Origin: Pseudoalteromonas prydzensis
GTDB lineage: Bacteria > Pseudomonadota > Gammaproteobacteria > Enterobacterales > Alteromonadaceae
Reading direction: 5' to 3'
DNA: 64,000 nucleotides
Assembly (NCBI RefSeq): GCF_011050055.1
Contig: NZ_DRGM01000082.1
Span: forward strand, 1-64,000
Positions 19,743-28,558 of this stretch are shown piece after piece. The position numbers and the translations under genes are program-made. Position 1 is the stretch's first letter. Each line of letters opens with the position of its first letter. The notes beneath the pieces were generated by a model that was given only the letters and a program-made list of their open reading frames with translations, was not told the origin of the DNA and did no database searches.

Positions 19743-20627
19743 TTAGAGTATCTGTTGTTGCCAACGCTGCGCTAGAAAGTCGATAAATGCTCTGACCAAA
19801 TTTTGCTGATAGTTACGCGATAAGTAAACGGCCCATAAATGGTTACCTGGGGTAGCGTAGTTAGGCAGTACCTTCACCAATTGCTTTGTTTCCAAATCCT
19901 CTTGTGCCAAATGATAAGGTAAATTGGCAACGCCCATCCCTCTGATTGCGGCCTTGCGTAACACCGACATATCATTGGCGTTAAGATTGCCCTTTACAGT
20001 GATTTTTTCATCCGAATTCTCACCTAAGATATGCCATGTTGAACTGCCACTGTGCAGCAAACAATTATGCTGCAATAAATCTTGCGGTGTGGTGAGGTTA
20101 CTTTTGCCAGCTAAATAGTCAGGGGATGCGCACATAACCGTATTTATAAACATTAACTTACGGGCAATCAGTTGTTCATCGGGCTGGTGAGTATAACGCA
20201 AGGCAATGTCTATTCGCTCATCCACCAATTGCGATAGCCGGTCAGAGAGCACCAGCTGAAACTGTGTATTTGGGTGTATAGCAACAAATTCTTCGATTGC
20301 ATCAAACAACATGTTTTGCCCAATACCAATAGGCGCTGCCACCCTAATTGTGCCAACTAGCTCGTTATTATGGCTATGTGCTCTACTTTGTAAATCCAAT
20401 ACAGTGCTGAGTATTTGCTTACAGTAGCTAAGCGCTTCTTCGCCTTGATTAGTTAAACTGACTTTACGGGTGGTGCGGTGAAATAACCGTAAGCTAAGCC
20501 ACTGCTCAATGTCTTGTACGTGGCGGGTGACTTGTAAGCGGCTGAGCTCTAAGTTAGCAGCTGCTTTTGTAAAACTGCCACAGCGGGCAACTTCAACAAA
20601 GCTTTGGATTGCAGTTATTTTGTCCAT
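19743..20627 (-). CDS. LysR family transcriptional regulator
   Basis: A 294-residue regulator with an N-terminal winged helix-turn-helix (residues 1-60; FVEVARCGSFTKAAANLELS, VTRHVQDIEQWLSLRLFHRTTRKVSLT) and a LysR substrate-binding domain (about 88-290). It belongs to the PA14-type group that often controls an adjacent oxidoreductase. The start at 20627 has AGGA upstream; an in-frame ATG 51 nt earlier would add an unusual leader. It is divergent from the NAD(P)-binding gene across 127 nt and probably regulates it from that shared region. Confidence 0.92.
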   Translation of the reverse strand: MDKITAIQSFVEVARCGSFTKAAANLELSRLQVTRHVQDIEQWLSLRLFHRTTRKVSLTNQGEEALSYCKQILSTVLDLQSRAHSHNNELVGTIRVAAPIGIGQNMLFDAIEEFVAIHPNTQFQLVLSDRLSQLVDERIDIALRYTHQPDEQLIARKLMFINTVMCASPDYLAGKSNLTTPQDLLQHNCLLHSGSSTWHILGENSDEKITVKGNLNANDMSVLRKAAIRGMGVANLPYHLAQEDLETKQLVKVLPNYATPGNHLWAVYLSRNYQQNLVRAFIDFLAQRWQQQIL

Positions 20628-20754
20628 TAGTATCCTAAAGTGAACCAATGTGTATCTGTAAGGTTTATTTATCATCAATTATCGTTCAAGTAAACTGATT
20701 ATCCAGAGCTGAGGTGACGACTCAGATGATTAATACTTTTTTAAGGATACAGAT

Positions 20755-21387
20755 ATGAATATTACTATTTTAGGTGCAACTGGTTGGATTGGTGGTGAGA
20801 TCACTACACAGGCATTACTACGCAACCACCAAGTAACAGCAATAGCCAGAAATACCGAAAAATTAACCGCTGAAAACGTGACGCTAAAGAACTTTGATTT
20901 GCAATCAGATGACGATATCGCTCCGTTACTTGCTGGTGCTGATGTGGTGATTGCCTCAATTGGCGGCCGTGCCGCTGGTAATCATGAGTTAGTTGCCCGC
21001 ACTGCAAAGCGTTTATTAGCGGCACTTTCTGGTAGTAATACTCGGCTGTTATGGGTCGGCGGCGCAGGGAGTTTAGAGGTGTCTGCTGGCGTTACCTTAG
21101 TGTCATCCCCCGATTTTCCTGCTGAATATAAAGATGAGGCATTGGCGCAAGGTGAAGCTTTAGAGGTATTTAGGGCGACCAACACAGCTACACAATGGAC
21201 GTTTGTAAGCCCTGCGGCGGTTATTTACCCGGGCGCGAGTGAAGGTGCGTATCGTATTGGTGGCGATGAATTTTTCACTAATGAACAAGGTGAAAGCAAA
21301 ATCTCGGTCACCGATTACGCGATTGCGATGCTGGATGAAGCGCAACATGCCGCGCATATTAATCAACGTATCAGTGTGGCTTATTAA
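20755..21387 (+). CDS. NAD(P)-binding oxidoreductase, NmrA-like
   Basis: A 210-residue cytoplasmic protein with an N-terminal dinucleotide fold (ITILGATGWIGGEI, the GxxGxxG loop) and a short atypical-SDR body like NmrA/YwnB proteins. It lacks the YxxxK catalytic pair of classical SDRs, so it may sense or bind NAD(P)H rather than act as a standard dehydrogenase. AAGGA precedes the start. It is divergent from a LysR gene, which most likely controls it. Confidence 0.87.
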   Translation: MNITILGATGWIGGEITTQALLRNHQVTAIARNTEKLTAENVTLKNFDLQSDDDIAPLLAGADVVIASIGGRAAGNHELVARTAKRLLAALSGSNTRLLWVGGAGSLEVSAGVTLVSSPDFPAEYKDEALAQGEALEVFRATNTATQWTFVSPAAVIYPGASEGAYRIGGDEFFTNEQGESKISVTDYAIAMLDEAQHAAHINQRISVAY

Positions 21388-21440
21388 GGTTTTTTCCAAG
21401 GGCACATAAGTGTTATTCTTGATCAATACTTGATCAGTGA

Positions 21441-21653
21441 ATGGTACTTATGAGCCTATTTTTCTCCCTTGCTTTAGCAAGTTTACCTGTCTTACCAGAG
21501 CCCATTACAAATAACGCGGCCGCTAAAGTTATTGTTAATGAACAGCCGTATTTATTAAGCTTTATGGGCTTAATCCAAAGCAAAGATCATCACAGTGTGC
21601 ATAATAAAGTGTGGGCGCTAAAGCTTGGTTATAAAATAGAGCTTTCGTTATGA
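21441..21653 (+). pseudogene. Truncated kelch-like secreted protein
   Basis: A 70-codon frame with a weak signal-peptide-like start (LFFSLALASLPVLPEP), then KVIVNEQPYLLSFMGL and SVHNKVWALKLG, which resemble the first blade of kelch-repeat (galactose-oxidase-like) proteins. A full protein would have five or six more blades; here the frame ends at once, and its stop overlaps the next start (ATGA). It is read as a 5' remnant whose remainder was deleted, although it may still act as a translated leader for the sirtuin gene. The family call rests on a short segment. Confidence 0.5.
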
Positions 21654-22369
21654 ATACCTTATATATAACAGGAGCCGGTGTGAGTGCCGCCAGCGGCATT
21701 CCAACTTTTCGTGGCGAAGACGGCTATTGGACTATTGGCAGTCAAAACTATACGCCAATGGAAATGGCCACTCGCGCGATGTATGAAAATAATCCGCGGG
21801 AATTTTTAGCGTGGTATTATCATCGTTTTGCCACTTATCGTAATCATGGCCCTAATGAAGTGCATCATTGGCTCAGCGATAAAAACTTAATCACTCAAAA
21901 TATTGATGGCTTAGATGGTAAAGCGGGGAATAGTAATTACATTGCGATTCACGGTCGGCTTGATCAAATGACCTTGTTTCATACCCAAGGTGATGATGTT
22001 AGCGCGCATCTCACCCCTTGGGATAACGTAGATGAAAGCCGTTTGCATGACTCACTGCTGGAATTATTTAACATCGAAAACCAACAGCCGCAGCTTAATC
22101 ATTCCTTTAAACCCTATGTGCTGCTATTTGATGAATATTACACTGAGCTTTATCGGATCACGCAAGCACAACAGCGGATGATCGCAGCCGATAAAATCGT
22201 ATTTATCGGCACTTCGTTTAGCGTAAATATCACCCAAATGGCACTGGAGATAGCGCGCAGCTACGACATTGCTATTGAAGTGGTTGATCCACAGCCTGCG
22301 CACATAATGCACCCTAATGTGAGTTATAAAAAAATGACTGCATTAGAGTACATTCAATTTAAGGGCTAA
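21650..22369 (+). CDS. Sir2-family protein, zinc-site-less
   Basis: A 239-residue sirtuin. The NAD-binding signatures are present: YITGAGVSAASGIPTFRG (about residues 5-22), TQNIDGLDGKAG and the catalytic His in HGRLDQ. The four cysteines that hold zinc in classical sirtuins are missing, and no cysteine is seen anywhere in the protein. Possible activities are NAD-dependent deacylation, ADP-ribosylation or NAD hydrolysis; sequence alone does not decide. The start overlaps the upstream kelch remnant by 4 nt, and the gene's stop directly abuts the stop of the opposing esterase. Confidence 0.87.
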   Translation: MNTLYITGAGVSAASGIPTFRGEDGYWTIGSQNYTPMEMATRAMYENNPREFLAWYYHRFATYRNHGPNEVHHWLSDKNLITQNIDGLDGKAGNSNYIAIHGRLDQMTLFHTQGDDVSAHLTPWDNVDESRLHDSLLELFNIENQQPQLNHSFKPYVLLFDEYYTELYRITQAQQRMIAADKIVFIGTSFSVNITQMALEIARSYDIAIEVVDPQPAHIMHPNVSYKKMTALEYIQFKG

Positions 22370-23962
22370 TTACTGCTGTGCTTTCGCTTGCGCTACATTG
22401 AGTCGCAGACCTAGCGGATCAGTAACAAATTCTGCCACGCCGGATTTATTTAACTCTAAAATAGCTTTAGGTGCTTGCTGAAAACTTTGCCAATTTATTA
22501 GGCCTGGGCCATTTGGGTTACCTGCTTTGATAAAGTTAGTGACGTAGCGATGCATGGTTTTGCCCGCTTGTTTATCTTGCTCAGTAGTGACATGGCCATA
22601 TTTAGTGGCCACCGTATTAAAAAAGTAAGGGATCTCGCTCGCGTGCGCTGCACCTTTTGCATCTAACGTTTGTGCGACATAAGCGAACCGATAAAGGTAA
22701 GCATTTTGGCCACGTTTACTAAAGCGTTGCGCAGTAAAACGAGCCGGTTCTTGCATTAGTTTGTCTTGGCCAACTTGGTAGTTTAATAATGCCAGTGGCT
22801 TATCATTTTCTGGATCATAGGCAAACTGGGCTTGTTTGGCATTATCGGCAAAGCTGTTGAATAAAGCGTGTTTAGAGGCAAAGTTGGCATTGCCGATATC
22901 ATGGCTGGTGGTACCGACCATTAACGGTACTTTGCTAAATTGACCATTGAGTAGGTTTTCGTTGGTGCTGCCAGTTATGAGTGTACCGTCTAAGATTGGC
23001 CCACCAGAGTAAGTTACAAGCGAATCATTAATACTGCTTAAGGTACTTAGGTTTAAATTACCAACAATAGCTTGGGCGGGGAGTGCACGCAGTGCTGTTA
23101 GGCTATTTTTATCACTGCCGGTTATTTGATGTTGGGCTGCAAAGTTAACGCCTACTTGCTCGGCTGATAATGTGTCTGGATCATCACTGTGCAGTGGTAA
23201 CTGATTAAATAACTCACGACCGCCGCCAGACATGATAATTGCTTTATTAAATAGCCCTTGCGCGCTTGGTGTTTGCAACATGGCGTGTACTGATTTACCA
23301 CCAGCGGATTCGCCCATGATGGTTACTTGGCTTGGATCGCCATTAAACTCAGTAATATTATTTTTAACCCATTTTAAAGCGGCTACTTGGTCCATAAATG
23401 CATAATTACCAAGCGCGTCATTTTCAAAACTGCTCAGTGCAGGGTGAGCAAAGAAACCAAAGCGACCTAAACGGTAATTAAAACTAACAAACACAATGCC
23501 TTGTTTGGCAAAGCTTGCGCCAGAATAAACCTCAGGAGATGCACCGCCATTTACAAAACCACCGCCATAAAACCACACCACCACAGGGTAGCCCGTATCG
23601 CTTTGTTTAGCAGGCCTGATCACATTTAAATACAAGCAATCTTCCGCAGCTGTTGTACCCAGTGGTGCGGCATCGCCTGCAAATGGTTTTTGCATGCAGT
23701 CTGGCGCATAGTGATCAGCTTGCTTAACACCTTGCCATTTAGGCACAGGTTGTGGAGAGCGCCAACGATAGTCCGCTACTGGAGGCGCAGCATAAGGAAT
23801 GCCTTTAAAGGATACTATTTTGCCTGATTCAGTGCCTTGCACTGTACCACCGGTTACATCCGCAGTTGTGTTTGAGGTGGCTTTAGAGCAGCCTTGTAAA
23901 GTTATTGCTGCAAGCGTAAAGCAGGTGATAAAAGCCAATGGTTGTAGTGAGCGCAGTAGCAT
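22370..23962 (-). CDS. Type B carboxylesterase, lipoprotein
   Basis: A 530-residue alpha/beta hydrolase of the carboxylesterase type B family. The N terminus carries a lipoprotein signal with Cys25 (LQGC), so it is anchored to a membrane facing the periplasm or exterior. The nucleophile motif GESAGG places Ser219, and FYGGGFVNGG forms the oxyanion hole. EDCLYLNV is the family's second signature. It would hydrolyse carboxylic esters of unknown substrate. A terminator separates it from the TonB receptor gene behind it, so it is probably not part of that system. Confidence 0.92.
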   Translation of the reverse strand: MLLRSLQPLAFITCFTLAAITLQGCSKATSNTTADVTGGTVQGTESGKIVSFKGIPYAAPPVADYRWRSPQPVPKWQGVKQADHYAPDCMQKPFAGDAAPLGTTAAEDCLYLNVIRPAKQSDTGYPVVVWFYGGGFVNGGASPEVYSGASFAKQGIVFVSFNYRLGRFGFFAHPALSSFENDALGNYAFMDQVAALKWVKNNITEFNGDPSQVTIMGESAGGKSVHAMLQTPSAQGLFNKAIIMSGGGRELFNQLPLHSDDPDTLSAEQVGVNFAAQHQITGSDKNSLTALRALPAQAIVGNLNLSTLSSINDSLVTYSGGPILDGTLITGSTNENLLNGQFSKVPLMVGTTSHDIGNANFASKHALFNSFADNAKQAQFAYDPENDKPLALLNYQVGQDKLMQEPARFTAQRFSKRGQNAYLYRFAYVAQTLDAKGAAHASEIPYFFNTVATKYGHVTTEQDKQAGKTMHRYVTNFIKAGNPNGPGLINWQSFQQAPKAILELNKSGVAEFVTDPLGLRLNVAQAKAQQ

Positions 23963-24052
23963 GGTTAATCCCTATAAAATGAGCGTGCCATAGTCGAAAA
24001 CCAACAGATACTAGCATAAAAAATGGCGGGATAGATAAAGGCTTAAATAAAC

Positions 24053-24085
24053 TAAGGTGATTAGATAGGGAGTATAATCACCTTA
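24053..24085 (-). terminator. Terminator of the TonB receptor gene
   Basis: Stem TAAGGTGATTA / TAATCACCTTA, 11 bp, with an 11-base loop, located 72 nt beyond the receptor stop. On the minus strand a T-rich stretch follows. Confidence 0.7.
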
Positions 24086-24157
24086 AGTATTTGGCAAAAG
24101 GCTAATTTAAAACCTTTAATCTCCTGGGCAGAAGTGTGCCAAATTAGTTGCTAAGCG

Positions 24158-27097
24158 TTAAAAACGGGTACGAATACCAAATGTAATACGACGCTCAAAG
24201 ATATTTTGCGTGATCACATGATCTGACCATTGTGCGTAAATATCTTCTTTTTCCTCGGTTAAATTACTCACTGAGGTATAAATGCTCATATCTTCAGCAA
24301 ATTCATAGCCTGCATACATATCAAAATACAAGGTGCTGTCGGTCCAAAATGGCATAACCCCTTCGCCCATTGGCGAACTTAAGCTGTCTAAGCGATCGCT
24401 GCGGTAGTTAGCTGCAAGGCGCAGTTGTAATGGGCCTTTTTCATACCAAAGCACCGCATTAGCTGATTTTTCAGAGTTATCTTGAATTGGTAAACTTTCA
24501 CCATAAACATCAACGTTTGCGCTGTCGCTTGGCGCATAGGTAAAGTTAACTGACGTGCCTAAGCCATCAAATGGCGCCGGTAAAAAGTCAAATGCTTGCT
24601 GATAAACCACTTCAAAGCCTTTAATGTCACCACCTTGGCCATTTATTTCAGTGCTTACCGGTACTTCACGACGAATAACGCCATCAATATCGGGTAAGCC
24701 TTGCATGACAATACCGTTTTCAACAAATGATTCTATATCCATTAAAAAGGCTGAAATGCTTAGTAAACCGCTGTCATTAAAATACCACTCGGCAGATAAG
24801 TTATAGTTAGTGGCGCGCCATGGCTCTAGATCAGGGTTACCATTTTGTGTGCCTTGTACCGCGACTAATAAATCAGGACTTACGCCAAGCTCAGCGGCAA
24901 GTACATCACCGGCACGAGTACGACCAACACTAATACCACCGGCAAGTTTACCAATATCGAGCGTGGTCATGGTTTTACCGTAACCAGCACGTAGGATCAG
25001 CTCTTCGGTGAGGTTTAAGTTAAAGTTCATGGATGGTAAAAAGTCAGAGTAATCTCTGTTTAGCCATTTTTCACCGGTTTTTTCACTGGCAGTACACAAT
25101 GAGCAAGGACGTGCTGAGCCTAGCTGATTCTGCAGCATGTCGAGTTCAGTTTTAATGTATTGCGCGCCAATATTAGCGGTATAACTTAAATCCCCCAATT
25201 CACCGGAAAAGTTTGCTTTAAAGTAAGCGGTTTGTGTTTGCTCTTTGACTTGATAGGTACGAGATGGGTTAGCTAAACGCTTATTACCTGGGTAAATAGC
25301 GTTTTGGAATGCCATTGGATCGTCCATCACTTTCGGATCGATTAAGTAAAAACTATGCCCAGCGCCGCCAGGGCCTAAACCATTGACTTGGTTAACCCAC
25401 CCATTGGGCATATCACTAAAAAAGTTGGTTTTACCTAGGGTTAAATCACCACCTGCTACGCTATTTTCACCGTCGCCATTGGTATCACCTAGTGATGCGC
25501 CAGAATCTTTCCACATCACATCTGCTGTAATATCACCGGTGGTAAATGGCGCAACGAGAATATAGGTTTCACGCTCTACATCACGTTTGGATGCGCGCAG
25601 ACCAAAATCAAAATTCTGCAGGTGATCTGTGTCAAAGGCGTAATGGCCATCAATACGGGCAACATCAAGTGTGGCCTCTTCTTCAAAGTTATTTTCAGAG
25701 TAGGTTGATACCAGATTATATTGGCTTATATCATTGCCAAAACCTTCTGCAAAACCAAGGGTGAGGTATTCGCCACTGCGTGAAAAGCTGACATCAACGT
25801 CTTCTGGGCCGTAACCATTGGGGTTAACAGGGGTAATGCCATCACCATGATTTTTTAATAGTCCATGTTGTGCGCCTGAAGTTAAAAAGCCGTGGGCTAC
25901 ATTTTCAGTATGGCTGCGCTCTGCTGAGCCATGAATATACCTAAATTCACCTGATAATGGGCCATCACCTTGGTATTCGAATAAAAAGCTGGCATTGGTT
26001 GATTCACGATCGTTAGTTAAACTTTCCGAGTAGGCACTAACCCGGCGAACTTTTAAATCAGCTTCATTGACTGTGTATATTTGCCCGCCCTGATCATTAT
26101 CTAAACGGGGAATAAAATTATCAGAATACGCCCAGATAGAGCCACGGGCATTATCAACCATCACCCCTTGTTTACGGTCAGCATCATCCATTTTGGTATA
26201 AAATAGGTCGCCGGTAAAAGTCAGGGCATCGGCAATTTGATATTGAATAGTGGTGTTTAAACCTAAGCGATCACGCTCGGTTTCACGGTCCATCACGCCA
26301 TAAAAACGTTGGCTGTAAAAGCTGTCGTTAAAATCGCCATCACCGTTAAAGTCTCTGTCAGTTTCATTTTGCACTTCTGAAGAGGTTAAAATTGTGCCAT
26401 TGCGATAATTTGCTAAGGTGCTTTCGTCATACGCGGCGGTGACAATAATACCAAACTTATCATTGTTGTATCCGGCAAAGGCTACCAGTTTAGGATCGGT
26501 TTCTTCAGATAAGCTGCCGCGGGTGGCTTCCCCTGTCAGTGAAAACGTAGTGCCTTGGTCAAGAGCAAACGGCCGGCGCGTTTTTAAATCTAAAGTACCT
26601 GAAATGCCTCCAGCTAAAGTATCTGCTTGAGGTGATTTAAGTACATCAATCCCTGATAGCAACGCGGCTGGGACATCAGTGAAGTCTGGTTGCAAGGTTG
26701 TAATTGAACCGGCACTTAAAAACTGCTCGCCATTTAAAAGAGTGGTTACTTGCGGCATACCCCGTACGTTAATGGTCGAGCCTTCCCCTGCCGAGCGGCG
26801 AATTTGCACACCCGGAATACGTTGCAGCGTATCGGCAATGGTTACATCGGGGAGTTTACCAATGTCTTCGGCGGTAATTGAGTCCATCACCCCAGTGCTA
26901 AAGCGTTTGTTGTTAATATCTTGTTTGTTGCTGGCGGCAATACCACGTACTTCGATGGTTTCTATTTCGTCATTGGCAACTGGACTTTCGTCCGCGGCAT
27001 AAACCCCAAAGCTCGTATAACCACAGATAATAGCAGCCACAGTTTTTGCTATTACACTTATATTTAACGTGGCTTGGCGACGGTTTTTACTATGCAT
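24158..27097 (-). CDS. TonB-dependent receptor, oxidised-chitin locus
   Basis: A receptor of about 979 residues with a basic, hydrophobic signal peptide ending SFGVYAADES. A TonB box region (EIETIEVRGI) follows, then a plug containing KLPDVTIADTLQRIPGVQIRR and GGISGTLDLKTRRPF, and a barrel ending ITFGIRTRF. GAGG stands 9 nt before the chosen ATG; another ATG 15 nt earlier is possible. It diverges from the D-amino-acid-type operon across a 200-nt region holding an inverted repeat, so both are probably under the same regulator. Its inferred cargo is C1-oxidised chitooligosaccharide. Confidence 0.9.
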   Translation of the reverse strand: MHSKNRRQATLNISVIAKTVAAIICGYTSFGVYAADESPVANDEIETIEVRGIAASNKQDINNKRFSTGVMDSITAEDIGKLPDVTIADTLQRIPGVQIRRSAGEGSTINVRGMPQVTTLLNGEQFLSAGSITTLQPDFTDVPAALLSGIDVLKSPQADTLAGGISGTLDLKTRRPFALDQGTTFSLTGEATRGSLSEETDPKLVAFAGYNNDKFGIIVTAAYDESTLANYRNGTILTSSEVQNETDRDFNGDGDFNDSFYSQRFYGVMDRETERDRLGLNTTIQYQIADALTFTGDLFYTKMDDADRKQGVMVDNARGSIWAYSDNFIPRLDNDQGGQIYTVNEADLKVRRVSAYSESLTNDRESTNASFLFEYQGDGPLSGEFRYIHGSAERSHTENVAHGFLTSGAQHGLLKNHGDGITPVNPNGYGPEDVDVSFSRSGEYLTLGFAEGFGNDISQYNLVSTYSENNFEEEATLDVARIDGHYAFDTDHLQNFDFGLRASKRDVERETYILVAPFTTGDITADVMWKDSGASLGDTNGDGENSVAGGDLTLGKTNFFSDMPNGWVNQVNGLGPGGAGHSFYLIDPKVMDDPMAFQNAIYPGNKRLANPSRTYQVKEQTQTAYFKANFSGELGDLSYTANIGAQYIKTELDMLQNQLGSARPCSLCTASEKTGEKWLNRDYSDFLPSMNFNLNLTEELILRAGYGKTMTTLDIGKLAGGISVGRTRAGDVLAAELGVSPDLLVAVQGTQNGNPDLEPWRATNYNLSAEWYFNDSGLLSISAFLMDIESFVENGIVMQGLPDIDGVIRREVPVSTEINGQGGDIKGFEVVYQQAFDFLPAPFDGLGTSVNFTYAPSDSANVDVYGESLPIQDNSEKSANAVLWYEKGPLQLRLAANYRSDRLDSLSSPMGEGVMPFWTDSTLYFDMYAGYEFAEDMSIYTSVSNLTEEKEDIYAQWSDHVITQNIFERRITFGIRTRF

Positions 27098-27112
27098 TTT
27101 GTTGTACCTCAT

Positions 27113-27298
27113 CCTGTATTTTAGAAGGTGAATTATTATTTTCTGTTAATTTGTAACATTTGTTGACTATTGTTTTGTTATTAATTAGCATCACTTTCAA
27201 GCAAAATGCAATAACAATTACATTAACATTTGATAATTTTTTGCTTCTTAATGTAATGTTGCTATCTAAGGTAATGATTTAAAATAAGAGTTTTATTT
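27113..27298. promoter_or_regulatory. Divergent promoter region with candidate operator
   Basis: AT-rich region between the TonB receptor and the lyase gene. It contains the inverted repeat ATTACATTAA (27217-27226) / TTAATGTAAT (27248-27257), perfect over 10 bp with a 21-bp spacer. This is a good candidate binding site for the RpiR-family regulator of the same operon. That assignment is inference. Confidence 0.5.
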
Positions 27299-28546
27299 AT
27301 GGAAAAGTTAGCCACAACAAGTGCTGAAAATATCGCAAGTGTGAATAAAGGCTTAGGTAAAGGCGAGGTCCCCATACATGGGGATTATAATGTTGCCTTA
27401 CAGCAAGTTAGTTTGCCTTGTGCGTGTATTTATCAAACTCGGTTAGATAATAACATTGCCTGGATGGCAAAGTTTGCAAAGCAAAGTAAGGTGGAGTTTT
27501 CCCCCCATGGTAAAACTACCATGGCACCGGGTATTTTTAACAAGCAATTAAATGCAGGGGCTTACGCGATCACTATTGCCACAGTGCAACAGGCGGTAGT
27601 GGCTGCACGCGCTGGTGCAAAGCGCATTATTATGGCAAATCAGTTAGTTGGCAAAGCTAACATGGCGCATCTTGCAAGTTTATTAAAGCAGCATCCGGTT
27701 GATTTTTATTGTTTAGTGGATGATATCAGTAATGTAACAGCCCTTGCTGAGTTCTTTAGTGAGCAAGGTTTACAGCTTAAATTACTGATTGAATTAGGCG
27801 TAGCTGGCGGGCGTTGTGGTGTCGTTGATAATCAACAACTGCAGCAATTGGCTGCGCATATTCAACAGTTTGCTTCATTACAGCTTGCGGGTATTGAAGT
27901 GTATGAAGGCGTATTGAGTACAGAAAATGAAGTGGCTGCTTTTTTAACGGATGCGGTAGCAAAATGTAAAGCCTTGATTGAAAAGCAGGCTTTTGCGACA
28001 GAGCAGGTGATCATTACCGCTGGTGGCTCTGCTTGGTATGACTTAGTGTGTGATGCATTTGCACCGCACAACTTGTTAGACAACATGATACCTGTGATCC
28101 GCCCTGGTTGTTATGTGGCTCATGATCAAGGGATTTATCAGCAGGCCCAGCAGCAAGTGTTAGCGCGTAACCCGCTGGCCTGTAATATTGGCAGTGATCT
28201 ACAGTCGTGTTTAGAAATTTGGGCATACGTACAGTCACTACCAGAGCCAGGTCGTGCCATTATTGGTATGGGTAAACGAGATGTCGCCTTCGATGCTGGC
28301 TTACCCATTGCCAATTTACATGTTGATCAAGCTGGCACGGTACGACCTGCAGGGGCTGATTGGCAAGTTGAAAAAATAATGGATCAACACGCGATGCTGA
28401 CTTATACCGACCCTGAGCAACTAAAAGTGGGCGATATTATTGCATTTGCAACCTCGCACCCGTGCCTTACATTCGATAAATGGCGTTATATTAACGTCAT
28501 AGATGATAACTATAACGTTATTGAGATCTTTGATACGTATTTTTAG
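27299..28546 (+). CDS. PLP fold-type III lyase, likely D-glucosaminate ammonia-lyase
   Basis: A 415-residue enzyme of the alanine-racemase-like family that includes D-threonine aldolase and D-serine dehydratase. The PLP lysine is K72 in SPHGKTTMAP. Near the C terminus H387-P-C389 forms the HxC metal pair of the D-serine dehydratase branch, rather than the HxD pair of D-threonine aldolase, which favours dehydration with ammonia loss. The neighbours are an N-acyl-D-amino-acid deacylase, RidA, a PfkB kinase and GH20. In that setting the expected reaction is D-glucosaminate to 2-keto-3-deoxygluconate plus ammonia, as in the oxidised-chitin pathway. A D-amino-acid substrate is the alternative. The ribosome site is weak (AAGAG). 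Confidence 0.85.
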   Translation: MEKLATTSAENIASVNKGLGKGEVPIHGDYNVALQQVSLPCACIYQTRLDNNIAWMAKFAKQSKVEFSPHGKTTMAPGIFNKQLNAGAYAITIATVQQAVVAARAGAKRIIMANQLVGKANMAHLASLLKQHPVDFYCLVDDISNVTALAEFFSEQGLQLKLLIELGVAGGRCGVVDNQQLQQLAAHIQQFASLQLAGIEVYEGVLSTENEVAAFLTDAVAKCKALIEKQAFATEQVIITAGGSAWYDLVCDAFAPHNLLDNMIPVIRPGCYVAHDQGIYQQAQQQVLARNPLACNIGSDLQSCLEIWAYVQSLPEPGRAIIGMGKRDVAFDAGLPIANLHVDQAGTVRPAGADWQVEKIMDQHAMLTYTDPEQLKVGDIIAFATSHPCLTFDKWRYINVIDDNYNVIEIFDTYF

Positions 28547-28558
28547 GAGAGTAAATAA

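Noticed and set aside
19580-19786. Treating the STAS-like frame as a live small gene
   Set aside because: Similarity ends after 32 codons and the frame runs through the LysR terminator hairpin into antisense LysR sequence.
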